This document shows positions 1 to 10,028 of a stretch of 64,000 nucleotides of DNA, one piece after another. Each line of letters opens with the position of its first letter. The stretch's first letter is position 1. Source of the DNA: Heliocidaris erythrogramma (lineage: Eukaryota > Echinodermata > Echinoidea > Camarodonta > Echinometridae); NCBI GenBank assembly GCA_025617745.1, contig CM046854.1, positions 60,965,606 to 61,029,605 of the forward strand. Direction: 5' to 3'. The notes below the pieces were generated by a model. The model did not search any database. It worked only from the letters and a program-made list of their open reading frames with translations, and was not told the DNA's origin. The position numbers were made by a program, and so were the translations under genes.

Positions 1-144
1 TCGTTCTCTTTTTGATGATGTATCTGTTTCTGGAAGTATCATTTTGGTTTACTTGTACTTCATTCCACTATTCCCATTCTTTTTTTCCTATACTTTCTTT
101 ATGGTTTGTTGTTGATATTTTAGTAATTTTCTTCTTATTATTAT

Positions 145-274
145 TCTTATTCGTCACCTTCATTTTCTTCTTCTTCTTTTTCTTCTTCTTCTGCTTCTTT
201 TTTTCTTCTTCTTCTTCTCTTCCATCTCCATCTTAGTTTTACTCTTCCCCCTCCCCCCCCCCCCCTCCTCCTCG
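145..274. repeat. (TTC)n microsatellite followed by a poly-C run
   Basis: A TTC/TTTC-rich pyrimidine tract runs to about 235, and a C homopolymer with a few T interruptions follows at 246-270. Short reading frames here on both strands are low-complexity Phe/Ser or Lys/Arg/Glu strings and are not genes. Confidence 0.85.
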
Positions 275-342
275 TGATAATTATCATAATTAGGGGGTTA
301 CCAAACGAACCAAACCAAACTGTAACATTTCTGTCCAAACAT

Positions 343-2330
343 GATACCTCGATGACTACTGCCCTCATACGATTGTTAGGTTAGACTAAGCTCATCGAGG
401 GGGAGAGACAATAAAGCAGAGGGGAAGATTGATTGATTGATTGATTTTATTCAGATTTCACATTTACATGAAATTACAACAATATGTACAAATTACAAAC
501 ACTACAAAAACAGAGAATACATGGATATGACATAGAAAGATGACAAAAGGATATGTGGAGGGATCTACTAAAAAGCTTAGCTTGTGTGATGTAGACCCCC
601 TAATCGATTAATGATACAATAATATATGTTTAAAAAATGATTTTCGTTTAATTAATCAAAGTAATTGTTTGAGAGGGAGAAAACTACTATACAGTTGAGC
701 TAACATTACCAAATAAGATTGGTGAAATAAAAGTGATTTCAGTTGGCCAAATAGTGGTCTATGATGATGATGTAATCGTAAACTTTTCTGCCTTTTATTT
801 GTGAAAATTCGGCTCCTTTGGAAGTTTGATTAGTGTAGGAATTCATTATACTTTATAAACTGAATTTTCCACATTTTTTTGGTTTGTTTGTTTGGTTTGT
901 TTTTTGTTTTTTTTTTGGTTTTTTGTTGTTGTTGTTGTTGTTGTTTTTTTTTTGGGGGGGGGCTGTTTCTTAATTCTTTCTGTGCTTCAATTGTTTGTTT
1001 GTTTTTTTATTGTGGGGATTGATGTTCGATGAGACAAGTTGGAGGGGAGGAACATGTAACTGGTAGAATGTAAAAAAGGGGGGGGGGGGTTCGGCCACTA
1101 AATCATATTTAAGAACTCTTCATTTAAATTTACTCTAATTCTACTTTTTACTAATATCATGGAAGCATATACTAGAGTAAACTTGCTTTTGCGACAGCCA
1201 CTCAAAATGAAAACAATATATAGGGTTAGGGTTGGGGTTAGTCTTTAGGGTTTACCTAACCGCACATTTGGGTGCATTGCTGTCGCATAAATCATTCCTA
1301 TTATCAACAACTAAATTGACATGAATGGGGAGAATGACCCTCATACCGTTGGGAACGTGTTATTTTATATCGCCTCAAATATATTATTCATTCCCTTAGG
1401 ACAGACTAAACAGATCTGTATACATCATTCGGAGGAGGTGAGGTGTAGTAGATCACGTCACTTAGGAATATCAGTTGCCACGGTGTAAAGAAGGAAATAA
1501 AACCTTCCAATTTAATACGAAATGTATTAAACGATCATACTTCAATTTCGCCGTGTTATTTTTGCGCCCAAATTCGCTCCCCTGCCGCATGTAACCGTGG
1601 AGAAGCTGGAAATTAAGAGGGGTTAAAAATCATGAAGGGTACTATTAGGCTGTGTTGCCCCCTCCCCCCCCCCCCCCCCCCCATCCGAAAAACGCGTCAA
1701 CCCCCTGTATACCGGCATTATCGTTCTGCCAGCAATAGTTAAGAGAATAGCAATGCACCTGAAGATGATTAGCACACGTCCAGAATTGGATTATTTTGAT
1801 ATAGACGATTTTCGATAATTGTTTAATAATCCGCCCCCCTTAAAAAAAAAAAAAAATCTACTTGTTTTTGGCACCCTTCCAGTTGGTATATAAACATAGT
1901 GCTATCATAACCCCACTCTTTGTTGATCCACTTACGAAGATTATGGATGAATGTAAGCATGATAATATTAGATACCATTACAAATGTATTCCGTTTTTAT
2001 TTTACTGTTTCCTATTATTTTTGTAATAACGCAGTTCTAAAACTATCATGCCAAACCGCAACAAGAAAAGAAATGATTATAAACATTCACGTTTACAATA
2101 CATTCAGTGATGGGTGGGGAAACGGGGGGGGGGTGCAACCCCACTTTCTTTTAGTAACAGCATATTTTTCACTATAGGGTGCTCTAGAATGCATCATTTC
2201 AGTATTTTAAAATTGAAATCTTCTTCCTCGGTCGCTCCACCAAACACCACCACCATCATCACTTTCATGTCATCACCAATACCATGCGCGTGCGGCGCTC
2301 CGATTCCCTGAACTTCATGTCACATGTCAG
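343..2330 (+). repeat. Dispersed repeat, copy A (partner of 22982-23705)
   Basis: Three blocks of this stretch match, in the same order and orientation, blocks at 22.98-23.7 kb: 343-420 with 22982-23058, 1757-2100 with 23140-23515, and 2100-2250 with 23520-23670. The block starting with a 20-base core CCTCGATGACTACTGCCCTC is nearly identical in both. Copy A has about 1.3 kb between the first and second blocks where copy B has only an AAG microsatellite, so one copy carries an insertion or the other a deletion. A further piece near 1310-1400 resembles 17143-17220. No coding potential is visible. The family is not recognised. Confidence 0.7.
424..545 (-). mobile_element. Possible 3' end of a non-LTR retrotransposon
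   Basis: Read on the minus strand, an AT-rich stretch ends in AATAAAATC followed by ATC-AATC tandem units. L2/CR1-type non-LTR elements commonly end in short tandem repeats of this kind, and the fragment at 36.06-36.97 kb ends similarly. Only the tail is present, with no coding sequence, so this could equally be a SINE tail. Confidence 0.35.
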
Positions 2331-2454
2331 ATATATACCGCCCGCTGTCAATAAAAATTGCGGCTATCTTGGAAAAATAGCGCGGCCGGTTGTTTTGGAT
2401 AAATGGGTCGGTCTGCCATTTTGGAAAAAAAAACATGTATTTTTTGGCCTTATG

Positions 2455-2641
2455 TGTAATAAGCTTGACATATCGTGTTGTAAGCTTTATAACTATGTTT
2501 GACTCACATTTAACAGGCATGACAACATGACGCTGCCTCTGGATACATGAACATCGTATGCGTATCTCTCATATATCGCATCACCACTAGGTGGCGCTAT
2601 TAACTTTCCTAACACAGACTCAGCTGAGTTATATCATTACA
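2455..2641 (-). repeat. 3' LTR of the gypsy element
   Basis: This 187-bp LTR begins TGTAAT and ends ATTACA, so it has the TG...CA ends and a 6-bp terminal inverted repeat typical of LTRs. It appears identical base for base to 8945-9131. Confidence 0.92.
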
Positions 2642-2651
2642 TCCCCCTTTT
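2642..2651 (-). promoter_or_regulatory. Polypurine tract (plus-strand primer)
   Basis: On the minus strand AAAAGGGGGA directly precedes the 3' LTR, the expected place and composition for the RNase H-resistant primer of second-strand synthesis. Confidence 0.8.
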
Positions 2652-3326
2652 CATGAAGAAATGCAATTATAGTACCCGGTACATATATCATGTTTAGGTA
2701 TCAAATCCAGAACAACATATTTCCAGATTTATATGATAATGAACCTAAAATTAAAATTCCAGTTCAGTCCAAAATTTGTGGTGTGGTTATATTGTTTCAT
2801 TTCAGTCCAGGTTCTTCAGTGTTCAAACTTGCTTGCTGCTGTAGTGAACTTTCTTGATCGCTTTTCAATTCAATGCTTGGTCAACATCGCTTGAGTAATA
2901 ATTATTTCTAAATCAACTTAATACAACACTTAAAGGGTCACTAAAATAAAAAAATAATTGCCCATTTTTCGTAGGAAGGTGTCATCAGGAGCCAAAAAAT
3001 ATCCATCACACAATTTTTTATGCATTCAGTCATATTTTATAATCATTTGAAAAGTACATTTTTGCTGATTTGTACAGTCATAAGCCCCGCCCCTAAAAAA
3101 ACTCATCGAAGCGACATCGTGATCACGTGATCTGTGACGCATGAAAAGTAAGGGAAAATATTCCACTAACATATATCGTGCGCGCCCGGAGGCCCCCGGC
3201 AGGCCCAGCCCGGTGCCGAGCATGATATTCACCGCATCGACCATTTGCATTGCGTATTTTCGTGTGTTTAATTCCTCACAATAACTTTGATTTTGGGACA
3301 CAGTTTCATCAATAATACCTAATCGG

Positions 3327-3600
3327 TGTATAGTTGCGGGCTGTAGCAAGACCCCTAAAGGTGGTGTAAGCCTACATCATTTTCCTAAAGATGAAAATCT
3401 ACGGAAATTGTGGGTCGCAAATGTAAATCTCACGCGGGCAGAGTGGCAAGGGCCGGCCAAGTGAGTGGAGTACAATCTGCAGCGATTACTTTGCTGAAGA
3501 TGATTTGAGGATCCTGGCCTGTATTCAGAATTTGACATGAAGAGAAGGATAAGCTAGCTAAAAGATTCAGCTATTCCAACGATCAGACTTGGAGTCAAGT
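3327..3600 (+). pseudogene. THAP zinc-finger domain remnant, antisense inside the gypsy element
   Basis: Read on the plus strand, the translation shows the signature of a THAP DNA-binding domain: C-x4-C (CIVAGC), then HHFPKDENLRKLW, then after a frame change ICSDYFAEDDL, and finally AIPTIRLG in the position of the usual AVPTIF box. THAP domains are C2CH zinc fingers found in transposases (P element) and in host regulators. Here the reading frame is broken by a stop after the tryptophan-containing helix and again further on, and no start codon is visible. It lies between pol and the 3' LTR and runs opposite to the retrotransposon. It could be a captured host exon or the relic of a DNA transposon that inserted into an ancestor of this element. 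Confidence 0.62.
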
Positions 3601-3646
3601 CTTCCAATCTTTTTTTTCAACGACAGCAGCTGCAGCAGCTTCACCC

Positions 3647-3719
3647 GTAGACCGAAAATTCTGTCTCTCTTTCGTTAGCTAAGACGACTAACGAACGAGA
3701 GACAGAATTTTCGGTCTAC
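3647..3719. repeat. Long hairpin (32-bp arms, 9-base loop)
   Basis: Arms 3647-3678 and 3688-3719 are inverted complements with one mismatch, separated by nine bases. The sequence CTTCACCCGTA occurs directly on the left side, overlapping the arm start, and again just after the right arm, like a target duplication around a small foldback insertion. A second small inverted repeat, GGAGCTC...GAGCTCC, follows at 3738-3761. Confidence 0.85.
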
Positions 3720-4882
3720 TTCACCCGTAACACCAGGGAGCTCGAACGCGTTGGAGCTCCGTGGAATTACTTCACCCACGGCCCTTCACCGTATTTCTGC
3801 GAGGGGTTCAAAGATATAATATGGTCGAATTTCCCCTTGCCACTCGAGCTTCTTTGCCTTCGGTGTCTGATAAATCATTTGATAAATCAGACGTCGTATC
3901 TGCATGGCTCAGAAAAGTCCTCCAACTCGGAATCGCGGGCACTTTTCCTCTCTCTATATAAGTTACTCGAATTCAGCCAAAATCTAAGTCAGTACTTACG
4001 TATTATGTAAAGCGAAGTAAAAAAAAAAAGCCGTGTGAAATAAACAAAACAAAAGCGTTCACCAGTCGCTATGTACGAGGGGAACATAGTCACTGCCGTA
4101 CTAAAGATGTGTAGGACATTGTACATAATTATATACAGACGCATAAAACGGCTGTGCACGCGTTTATGACCAATGCAAAACTTTCGTTTGGCAAGCTCAA
4201 ATGGATGAGAACATTGTTCAAAAGAAAAGCTAAAAACAAAACAAGAGCTGTATATTTGGGCAAAAGCGTTTTCTGATCTTGTAGAAAATATATTGCTAAT
4301 GATTATTCACTCCTAAGATTATATTGATTAATTTCCTTTTTTCATAAATTGTCCATTGAACAGAGGGGTCAAATACCGCATTCTGTGTACAGTATTATAT
4401 GCTGCAGCCTGCAGATCTTGTGCCTCTTACTTTTCATACGTCACTTGGGGGTTAGCCAATCAGCTCACGAGTTTTAAGGAACGGTCACAAAACCTCTACT
4501 TTTCCCCCCTTTTTGGCCAAAACGAGACATAATTTGGACAATCGATTGGCAGATTCGTGATTAGAAGACAAAACTACATGGAAAGAGCACCCATCTTCTC
4601 TCTAATTTAGTAAACCTTTAAAGACAATACTTAGCATATGTATGTAAATGAGTAACCGAGTGGACTATCAGTTACTCTAACTGCACTAGAGGATTATTCT
4701 GCCTCTGAGATAGCACAGTTTTCCTACGTTTACTCTCATACAAAACTAAACCAACTATTTATAACACAACATGCAATACTTGTCTAAACTATAACTAACA
4801 TGAGTGAAGGGGTGGACTACCCAACACTCTAAACTGTACAAAAGGGGTTTATTCTGCCCCTGTATATTTGTACAGTTACTAT

Positions 4883-7800
4883 TTACAACTCTAACCTAAC
4901 AGGGCATCTTCGTGCTCTCAGAGGATAGCGGCGTTCACGCTCATGCGATGGTTTGCTCACGCTAGGATTTCCTTGCGGTGGCGCGTTGTTGGTTGCATTT
5001 GTCGAAATCCCGCTGTCCTCGTAGTCATCGACGTAGAGACTTTGTTTACGCTCTGGTCGCTTCTGAAGATGACGTCTATTTCGTCGATAGCGATTTCCTC
5101 CTTCCCCTTCAATGATGTACGAACGAGGGGACTTGTCTTTCTCGATGACGACTGCTGGTTTCCACACCTTACCGTCTTGGTACGAGACACTCTCGCCAGG
5201 TTGCAAGGTTGACAGATCTTTGGAACCTTTGTCGTAGAACTGCTTTTGTCGTTGTTGCAATTCTTTCTTTCTCTCCAGCAGGAGCTCTTGACACACAGGT
5301 CGTGGTCCAAGTAGTCTGCTCGAAGTGGGAAGCGTGGTGTTGGTCCTTCTGCCCATCAGCATCTGTGCAGGCGATGGCAGCCTGTCTCCTGGCGTATTTC
5401 TGTAGGCCAGAAGAGCTAGATGAACATCTTCACCCTCTTCTGCTGACTTCCTCAAGAGGTTCTTAGCTATCTGCACAGCCTTTTCTGCTTTCCCGTTGGA
5501 CTGCGGGTATCTTGGAGAAGATGTTGTGTGTGTCAATCCATATTCGACACAGAACTGATGGAATTCTGCACTGGCATACTGAGGGCCATTGTCTGATATC
5601 ATCTCTTCAGGAATGCCATGTCGTGCAAACTGCTGCTTGCATATTGCGATCACAGCTCTGCTTGAAGTACTTGCCAGCTTGTTGATTTCAAAGTAGTTGG
5701 AATAATAGTCTACCAAGATAAGGTAAGTAGACCCGGCAAACTCAAACAGATCACTTCCAACCTTTTGCCATGGTCTGTCAGGTAAATCATGACCATGCAT
5801 AGGCTCTTTCTGGTTACTGGCTCTGTGTGTGCTGCAGATATCACATCTTTCAACTGTCTCTGCAATTGCAGCATTCATCCCAGGCCAGAACAGCACATCT
5901 CTTGCCAGTCTCTTGGTCTTTTCTACTCCTTGGTGGCTCTGATGAAGTTTTATTAGCATCAGTTTCCTCATTTTACTAGGAATGATCACTTTCTGCATTT
6001 TGAAGAGCAGGTCACATTCAGTAGTAATCTCATCTTTGTACTGCCAGTACTGTCTGATGTCTGCGTCTACATCCTGACGTCTCTCAGGCCAGCCTTCTTT
6101 GACTCTTTCCATCAGCTTACAAAGCATAGGGTCTGCTAGAGTTTCTTTCTGCAACTCATCTAGTCTAGCTGGAGACAATGGAAGATAGTCTACCATGCAT
6201 ACTGCTATGTCTTGGCTCTCCTCATCATCTTCACTCTCAGGAATGAAATCTCTGCTAAGAGCATCAGCGATGTACATCTCTGTGCCTCTCTTGTACTGCA
6301 ATGTACAATCATATTTCTGCAGTTTCAGCAGCATTCGTTGTAGACGTGGTGGGGTATCTGCAAGAGGCTTCTGCATGATTGACTCCAGTGGTTTGTGATC
6401 AGACTCGATCACAAATTTTCTCATGAACACATACTGGTGGAATTTCTGTACTCCATACACCACTGCTGCTAGTTCTTTCTCAATTTGAGCATAGCGTTTC
6501 TCACATTCGGTGAAAGCCTTGGATGCATAGGCGACTGGCTTCTCGTTCTGAAGGAGTACTGCCCCTATGCCGTTCTGCGATGCATCTACACTCACTACTA
6601 CTGGCAGATTCACATCATAGTATTGCAGTATGGGAGCTTCTGTTGCCATTTTCTGCAATTTCTCAAAAGCTGCTGTTTGCTCTTGATGCCACTGCCAGTC
6701 ATTCTCCTTTACCAAGAGCTTTCTCAGAGGTGCAGTCACTGCTGACAAGTTAGGAAGAAACTTTCCTAGATAGTTGATCATTCCTAGATACCTCTGAAGT
6801 TCTTTCTTGTTGGTAGGCTGTTTCATGTTTTTCACTGCTTCCACTTTCATCATGTCAGGTTTCAGACCATCAGCAGTCAGCAAGTGACCAATATACTTCA
6901 CTTCGTCTACTGCAATTTTGCACTTGCTTTCATTCAGTCTGACATTGTTCTCCTGCAGCCTCTTGAACACAGCTTCTAGGCGTTCATCATGTTCTTGCCT
7001 TGTCGTTCCCCAAATCAGTATGTCGTCCATCACAACATCTACGCCTTCAAGATCTTCCAACATTTGTGACATTGTTCTTTGAAAGATTTCTGGAGCCGAG
7101 TTGATACCAAAAGGCATTCTGGTATACTTATACCTTCCAAATGGCGTGTTGAAGGTACACAGATCAGAGCTCGCTTTGTCCAGACTTAACTGCCAGTACC
7201 CACAGTTTGCATCAAGAGTACTGAACACCTTGGCATTGGGGATACCCGATACAACCTCCTCGATGGTTCTCATGGGATAGTGTTCCCTCTCAATGGCTTG
7301 ATTCAGTTCCTTGGGGTCGAGGCACATTCTGACTCTGTCACTGTTCTTTTTCGCTACAGTGACCATGCTGTTCACCCAAGCTGTTGGTTTTGTCACTCTT
7401 TCTATGACATTGAGGTCTTCCATCCTCTTCAGCTCATTTCTCACCTTCTCCCTCAGTGCAACTGGTAGCCGTCGAGGAGCATGAACTTTCGGCACTGCAT
7501 CTCTGACATTAATCTTATGTGTCCCTGGCATGCAACCTAGTCCCTGAAATAGGTCTGCATATTTCTCTTTGACATCACAAGTCTCCTGTACGCCTACTGC
7601 ATAGACCCTCTTGATCAATTCCAGTTGTTTACAGGATGGAAGTCCCAATATTGGTTGCACATGTCGATCTACAACCTGACACTCTAGGTTATAAAACCTA
7701 TTTTTATGTTCGCACATGAGATTGGTCTTGCCCACTGGGTGCATTTTGTGCTCTGAATACACCACCAATCTTGAATGTGACTTCTCCAATGGAGATTTTA

Positions 7801-8521
7801 GCTTCTGTTGTACCACTGCTGGTATCACGTTGCACTGGGAGCCTGAGTCTAGCTTGAATCTGACTTTGTTTGAGGCAACTTTCAGGTCTATGAACCAGTC
7901 TCCTGATCCCTCAGATGATTTGATGACATCCACAAAGAAATCCTGAACATCGTCATCTTCTTCTTCTTCGACAGTATGCACTGCCTTTTTGTCACGTTTG
8001 CCAACATTCTTTTCTGGTTTGTCCTTTGACGCTTTGCAAACACTTGCAAAATGATTCTCCTTCTGGCATTTGTTGCATTTCTTTCCATAAGCAGGACACT
8101 TATTCTTGTCTAGAACATGAGACTTCCCACAGAACTTGCACTGCCGGACAGTTTTCTTTGAACCCTGCTTTGGTTTAGATCTCTGAACTGAATGCACATC
8201 TTGGGACTGAGCTTTGTCGAAAACGGTCATTCTCTCCTTCGACAATTCTGCTGCTCTGCAAATCTGGAGACATTTATCTAGCGTTAGCTCAGATTCACGC
8301 AATAACCTTGCTCTCAGTCCATCATCCTGGATGCCGCAAATTATTCGGTCCCGTATCAGTGAATCATGGAATTCACTGAAGTTGCAATTGGCTGCTAGCA
8401 ACTTCAGATTTGTCATGTACTGCTCCAGTGTTTCACCACCAGCCTGTTGGCGCGTGAAAAATCTGTACCTGTCCACAGTTTCATTCTTTGGTGGATTGCA
8501 GTGCTTCTCAAAAGCATCCAA
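4883..8521 (-). CDS. pol: Gypsy Gag C-terminus and Pol polyprotein
   Basis: A 1,212-codon open frame with no ATG at its upstream end, because it continues the gag frame. In order: a Gag capsid-like segment (1-100), a Cys-rich knuckle (128-145), a CCHC knuckle C-x2-C-x4-H-x4-C (149-162), an aspartic protease with DSG (225-227), reverse transcriptase (about 350-530) with the catalytic motif as VVMDD (496-500), RNase H starting at VDAS (645), an integrase HHCC zinc finger (860-897) and a DDE core with D924, D976 and E1013. A basic tail follows. The length and order are those of a Mag-type Ty3/gypsy polyprotein. All catalytic residues are present, so only the gag frameshift appears to inactivate it. 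Confidence 0.93.
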   Translation of the reverse strand: MDAFEKHCNPPKNETVDRYRFFTRQQAGGETLEQYMTNLKLLAANCNFSEFHDSLIRDRIICGIQDDGLRARLLRESELTLDKCLQICRAAELSKERMTVFDKAQSQDVHSVQRSKPKQGSKKTVRQCKFCGKSHVLDKNKCPAYGKKCNKCQKENHFASVCKASKDKPEKNVGKRDKKAVHTVEEEEDDDVQDFFVDVIKSSEGSGDWFIDLKVASNKVRFKLDSGSQCNVIPAVVQQKLKSPLEKSHSRLVVYSEHKMHPVGKTNLMCEHKNRFYNLECQVVDRHVQPILGLPSCKQLELIKRVYAVGVQETCDVKEKYADLFQGLGCMPGTHKINVRDAVPKVHAPRRLPVALREKVRNELKRMEDLNVIERVTKPTAWVNSMVTVAKKNSDRVRMCLDPKELNQAIEREHYPMRTIEEVVSGIPNAKVFSTLDANCGYWQLSLDKASSDLCTFNTPFGRYKYTRMPFGINSAPEIFQRTMSQMLEDLEGVDVVMDDILIWGTTRQEHDERLEAVFKRLQENNVRLNESKCKIAVDEVKYIGHLLTADGLKPDMMKVEAVKNMKQPTNKKELQRYLGMINYLGKFLPNLSAVTAPLRKLLVKENDWQWHQEQTAAFEKLQKMATEAPILQYYDVNLPVVVSVDASQNGIGAVLLQNEKPVAYASKAFTECEKRYAQIEKELAAVVYGVQKFHQYVFMRKFVIESDHKPLESIMQKPLADTPPRLQRMLLKLQKYDCTLQYKRGTEMYIADALSRDFIPESEDDEESQDIAVCMVDYLPLSPARLDELQKETLADPMLCKLMERVKEGWPERRQDVDADIRQYWQYKDEITTECDLLFKMQKVIIPSKMRKLMLIKLHQSHQGVEKTKRLARDVLFWPGMNAAIAETVERCDICSTHRASNQKEPMHGHDLPDRPWQKVGSDLFEFAGSTYLILVDYYSNYFEINKLASTSSRAVIAICKQQFARHGIPEEMISDNGPQYASAEFHQFCVEYGLTHTTSSPRYPQSNGKAEKAVQIAKNLLRKSAEEGEDVHLALLAYRNTPGDRLPSPAQMLMGRRTNTTLPTSSRLLGPRPVCQELLLERKKELQQRQKQFYDKGSKDLSTLQPGESVSYQDGKVWKPAVVIEKDKSPRSYIIEGEGGNRYRRNRRHLQKRPERKQSLYVDDYEDSGISTNATNNAPPQGNPSVSKPSHERERRYPLRARRCPVRLEL

Positions 8522-8774
8522 TTACTGCCTTCAAGGTCACTTCAGGTGCCGCTGGAGACGCTACAGCACTAGGGGTGGGCTCCAATTTTAGGGTCTTGTA
8601 TAGCTCCCTTCCTTTAGACCCTACTAAGTAAAGAAAAAGTTTTACCTTTTTCTGTTCATCACCTGTAACCGATAGCTCTGTAAACAGTTCAAATTCCTCT
8701 CTCCAAAGCTTCCATACTTGAGGAAGATTCCGGGCCTCCAAATCCAAGTTTGCTGGAGGTTTCAATTGCTCCAT
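8508..8774 (-). CDS. gag: Gypsy Gag N-terminus (frameshifted from Pol)
   Basis: The first true ATG is at 8774, shortly downstream of the primer-binding site. The frame gives about 88 residues and closes at a stop at 8508, 14 bases inside the pol frame. Its end runs smoothly into the start of the 4883-8521 frame, which continues Gag without an ATG, so a single-base frame change near 8521-8524 separates them. Elements of this lineage usually have one continuous gag-pol frame, so I read this as a mutation or a sequence error. A programmed frameshift cannot be excluded, although I see no obvious slippery heptamer. Confidence 0.75.
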   Translation of the reverse strand: MEQLKPPANLDLEARNLPQVWKLWREEFELFTELSVTGDEQKKVKLFLYLVGSKGRELYKTLKLEPTPSAVASPAAPEVTLKAVIGCF

Positions 8775-8930
8775 GCAATTTCCGGTCACAGCACTGTACT
8801 GTACTCAATGGAGAATTTCACGGCGGGTATATCCGGTCGGGTCAGGCAAAAATCGTGGAGCTGTTCCCCTTTCAAATATTACTAATAATTCATATTAGAT
8901 ATCTCAGTTCAAGCATTCAACAGTCACTTT

Positions 8931-8944
8931 CACTCCTGACACCA
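8931..8944 (-). promoter_or_regulatory. Primer-binding site, tRNA-Leu type
   Basis: On the minus strand the 14 bases TGGTGTCAGGAGTG follow the 5' LTR directly. They are complementary to the 3' end CACTCCTGACACCA found in animal tRNA-Leu, which primes first-strand DNA synthesis. Confidence 0.85.
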
Positions 8945-9131
8945 TGTAATAAGCTTGACATATCGTGTTGTAAGCTTTATAACTATGTTTGACTCACATT
9001 TAACAGGCATGACAACATGACGCTGCCTCTGGATACATGAACATCGTATGCGTATCTCTCATATATCGCATCACCACTAGGTGGCGCTATTAACTTTCCT
9101 AACACAGACTCAGCTGAGTTATATCATTACA
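8945..9131 (-). repeat. 5' LTR of the gypsy element
   Basis: This 187-bp copy matches 2455-2641 throughout, with TGTAAT/ATTACA ends. It holds the promoter side of the element. The tandem array begins at its outer edge with no intervening sequence. Confidence 0.92.
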
Positions 9132-9690
9132 TTCGCTGCTATGTAGGAGGATAGCGGTTATACTCGCTATTCGATACCAGTATAATGTAGGAGGGAAGAT
9201 AGCGGTTATTTTCGCTATTCGCTACCATTATTATAACTGTGTACAGGAGGGAGTATAGCGGTTAATACTCGCTCATTCGCTACCAGCCTTTAATTATGTT
9301 AGGAGGGAGCTAGATAACGGTTATACTCGCTATACGTTGCCAGTATATAAAATGTAAGAGGGAAGATGGCGGTTATACTCGCTACTCGCTGCCAGTTTAT
9401 ATAATAATGTAGGAGGGAGGATAGCGGTTATACTCGCTAATCGCTACCAGTATAATTGTGTAGGAGGGAGGATAACGGTTATACTCGCTATCTGTCCTAA
9501 TTCCCTAGTAGTGTAGGAGCGTTGGTAGCGGTTATACTCGCTACTCGCTACCAGTATATAGCATAATGTACGAAGGACGATAGCGGTTATACTCGCTATT
9601 CACTACCGGTATAGGAGGGACGATAGCGGTTATACTCGCTATTCGCTACCAGTCTATAATAGGAGGCTAGCAGTTATACTCCGGTTATAC
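9132..9690. repeat. Tandem array, about 10-11 units of ~55 bp
   Basis: Diverged units each contain a core close to TAGCGGTTATACTCGCTA followed by TTCGCTACCAG and GTAGGAGGGAG. Cores start near 9162, 9200, 9247, 9316, 9368, 9422, 9474, 9527, 9581, 9625 and, degenerate, 9670. The core is partly self-complementary (TAGCG...CGCTA), so each unit can form a short stem. There are no unique spacers and the units are degenerate, so this is a minisatellite and not a CRISPR array. The first unit is cut by the LTR boundary. Confidence 0.9.
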
Positions 9691-10028
9691 AGTTCAAAAG
9701 TATAAATTTTCTTATCGTTTATGCAAAATGCATGCATGGGATTTATCTAACATTCATTCGGAGAGGCACCGTTAATGTGTATTCCATGAACTCTCTATAT
9801 TAAGTTTGTTTAAAAGATTGATTTGTAATTGCATATGCGGAAAAGCATTGTTAAACGAAAATAGATGAATACTAACACTGATGGCGCTATATAGAAATAT
9901 ATGATCATGAGGAAGGATTAAACAGTATCAATGCAAATTTGTTTTCACCTTATGCCTGGAAAACAAAACTAGATGCCGAATCAAGCTGCCCCTTCAGGTA
10001 AAGGTGGTCTTAAACTATCTCACTTAAA

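Larger units (their letters stand above)
2455..9131 (-). mobile_element. Ty3/gypsy LTR retrotransposon (Mag/SURL-like)
   Basis: This is a full-length LTR element of 6,677 bp. It has direct LTRs at both ends, a primer-binding site next to the 5' LTR, a polypurine tract next to the 3' LTR, and gag and pol in the order protease, reverse transcriptase, RNase H, integrase. The two LTRs read identical to me, which implies a recent insertion. Integrase lying after RNase H is the Ty3/gypsy order; the two-part zinc knuckle and short LTRs fit the Mag lineage, which includes the sea urchin SURL elements. No env gene is seen. The 2.2 kb between pol and the 3' LTR is unusually long and contains antisense THAP-like sequence and a hairpin. 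No target-site duplication is evident: the flanks are ...TTATG and TTCGC.... Confidence 0.93.

Noticed and set aside
1219-1252. TTAGGG-like repeats suggesting an interstitial telomere
   Set aside because: Only about three imperfect units; too short to support.
3026-3349. 107-residue minus-strand frame downstream of pol as a possible env or accessory gene
   Set aside because: It has no signal peptide, transmembrane segment or known motif, and it partly overlaps the antisense THAP sequence.
4943-8591. Plus-strand frames across the gypsy pol region
   Set aside because: They oppose a continuous polyprotein with all catalytic motifs, and show no motif of their own.
9132-9690. CRISPR-like alternation of repeat and spacer
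   Set aside because: Units are degenerate, spacers are not unique but variants of one another, and the context is an animal genome.
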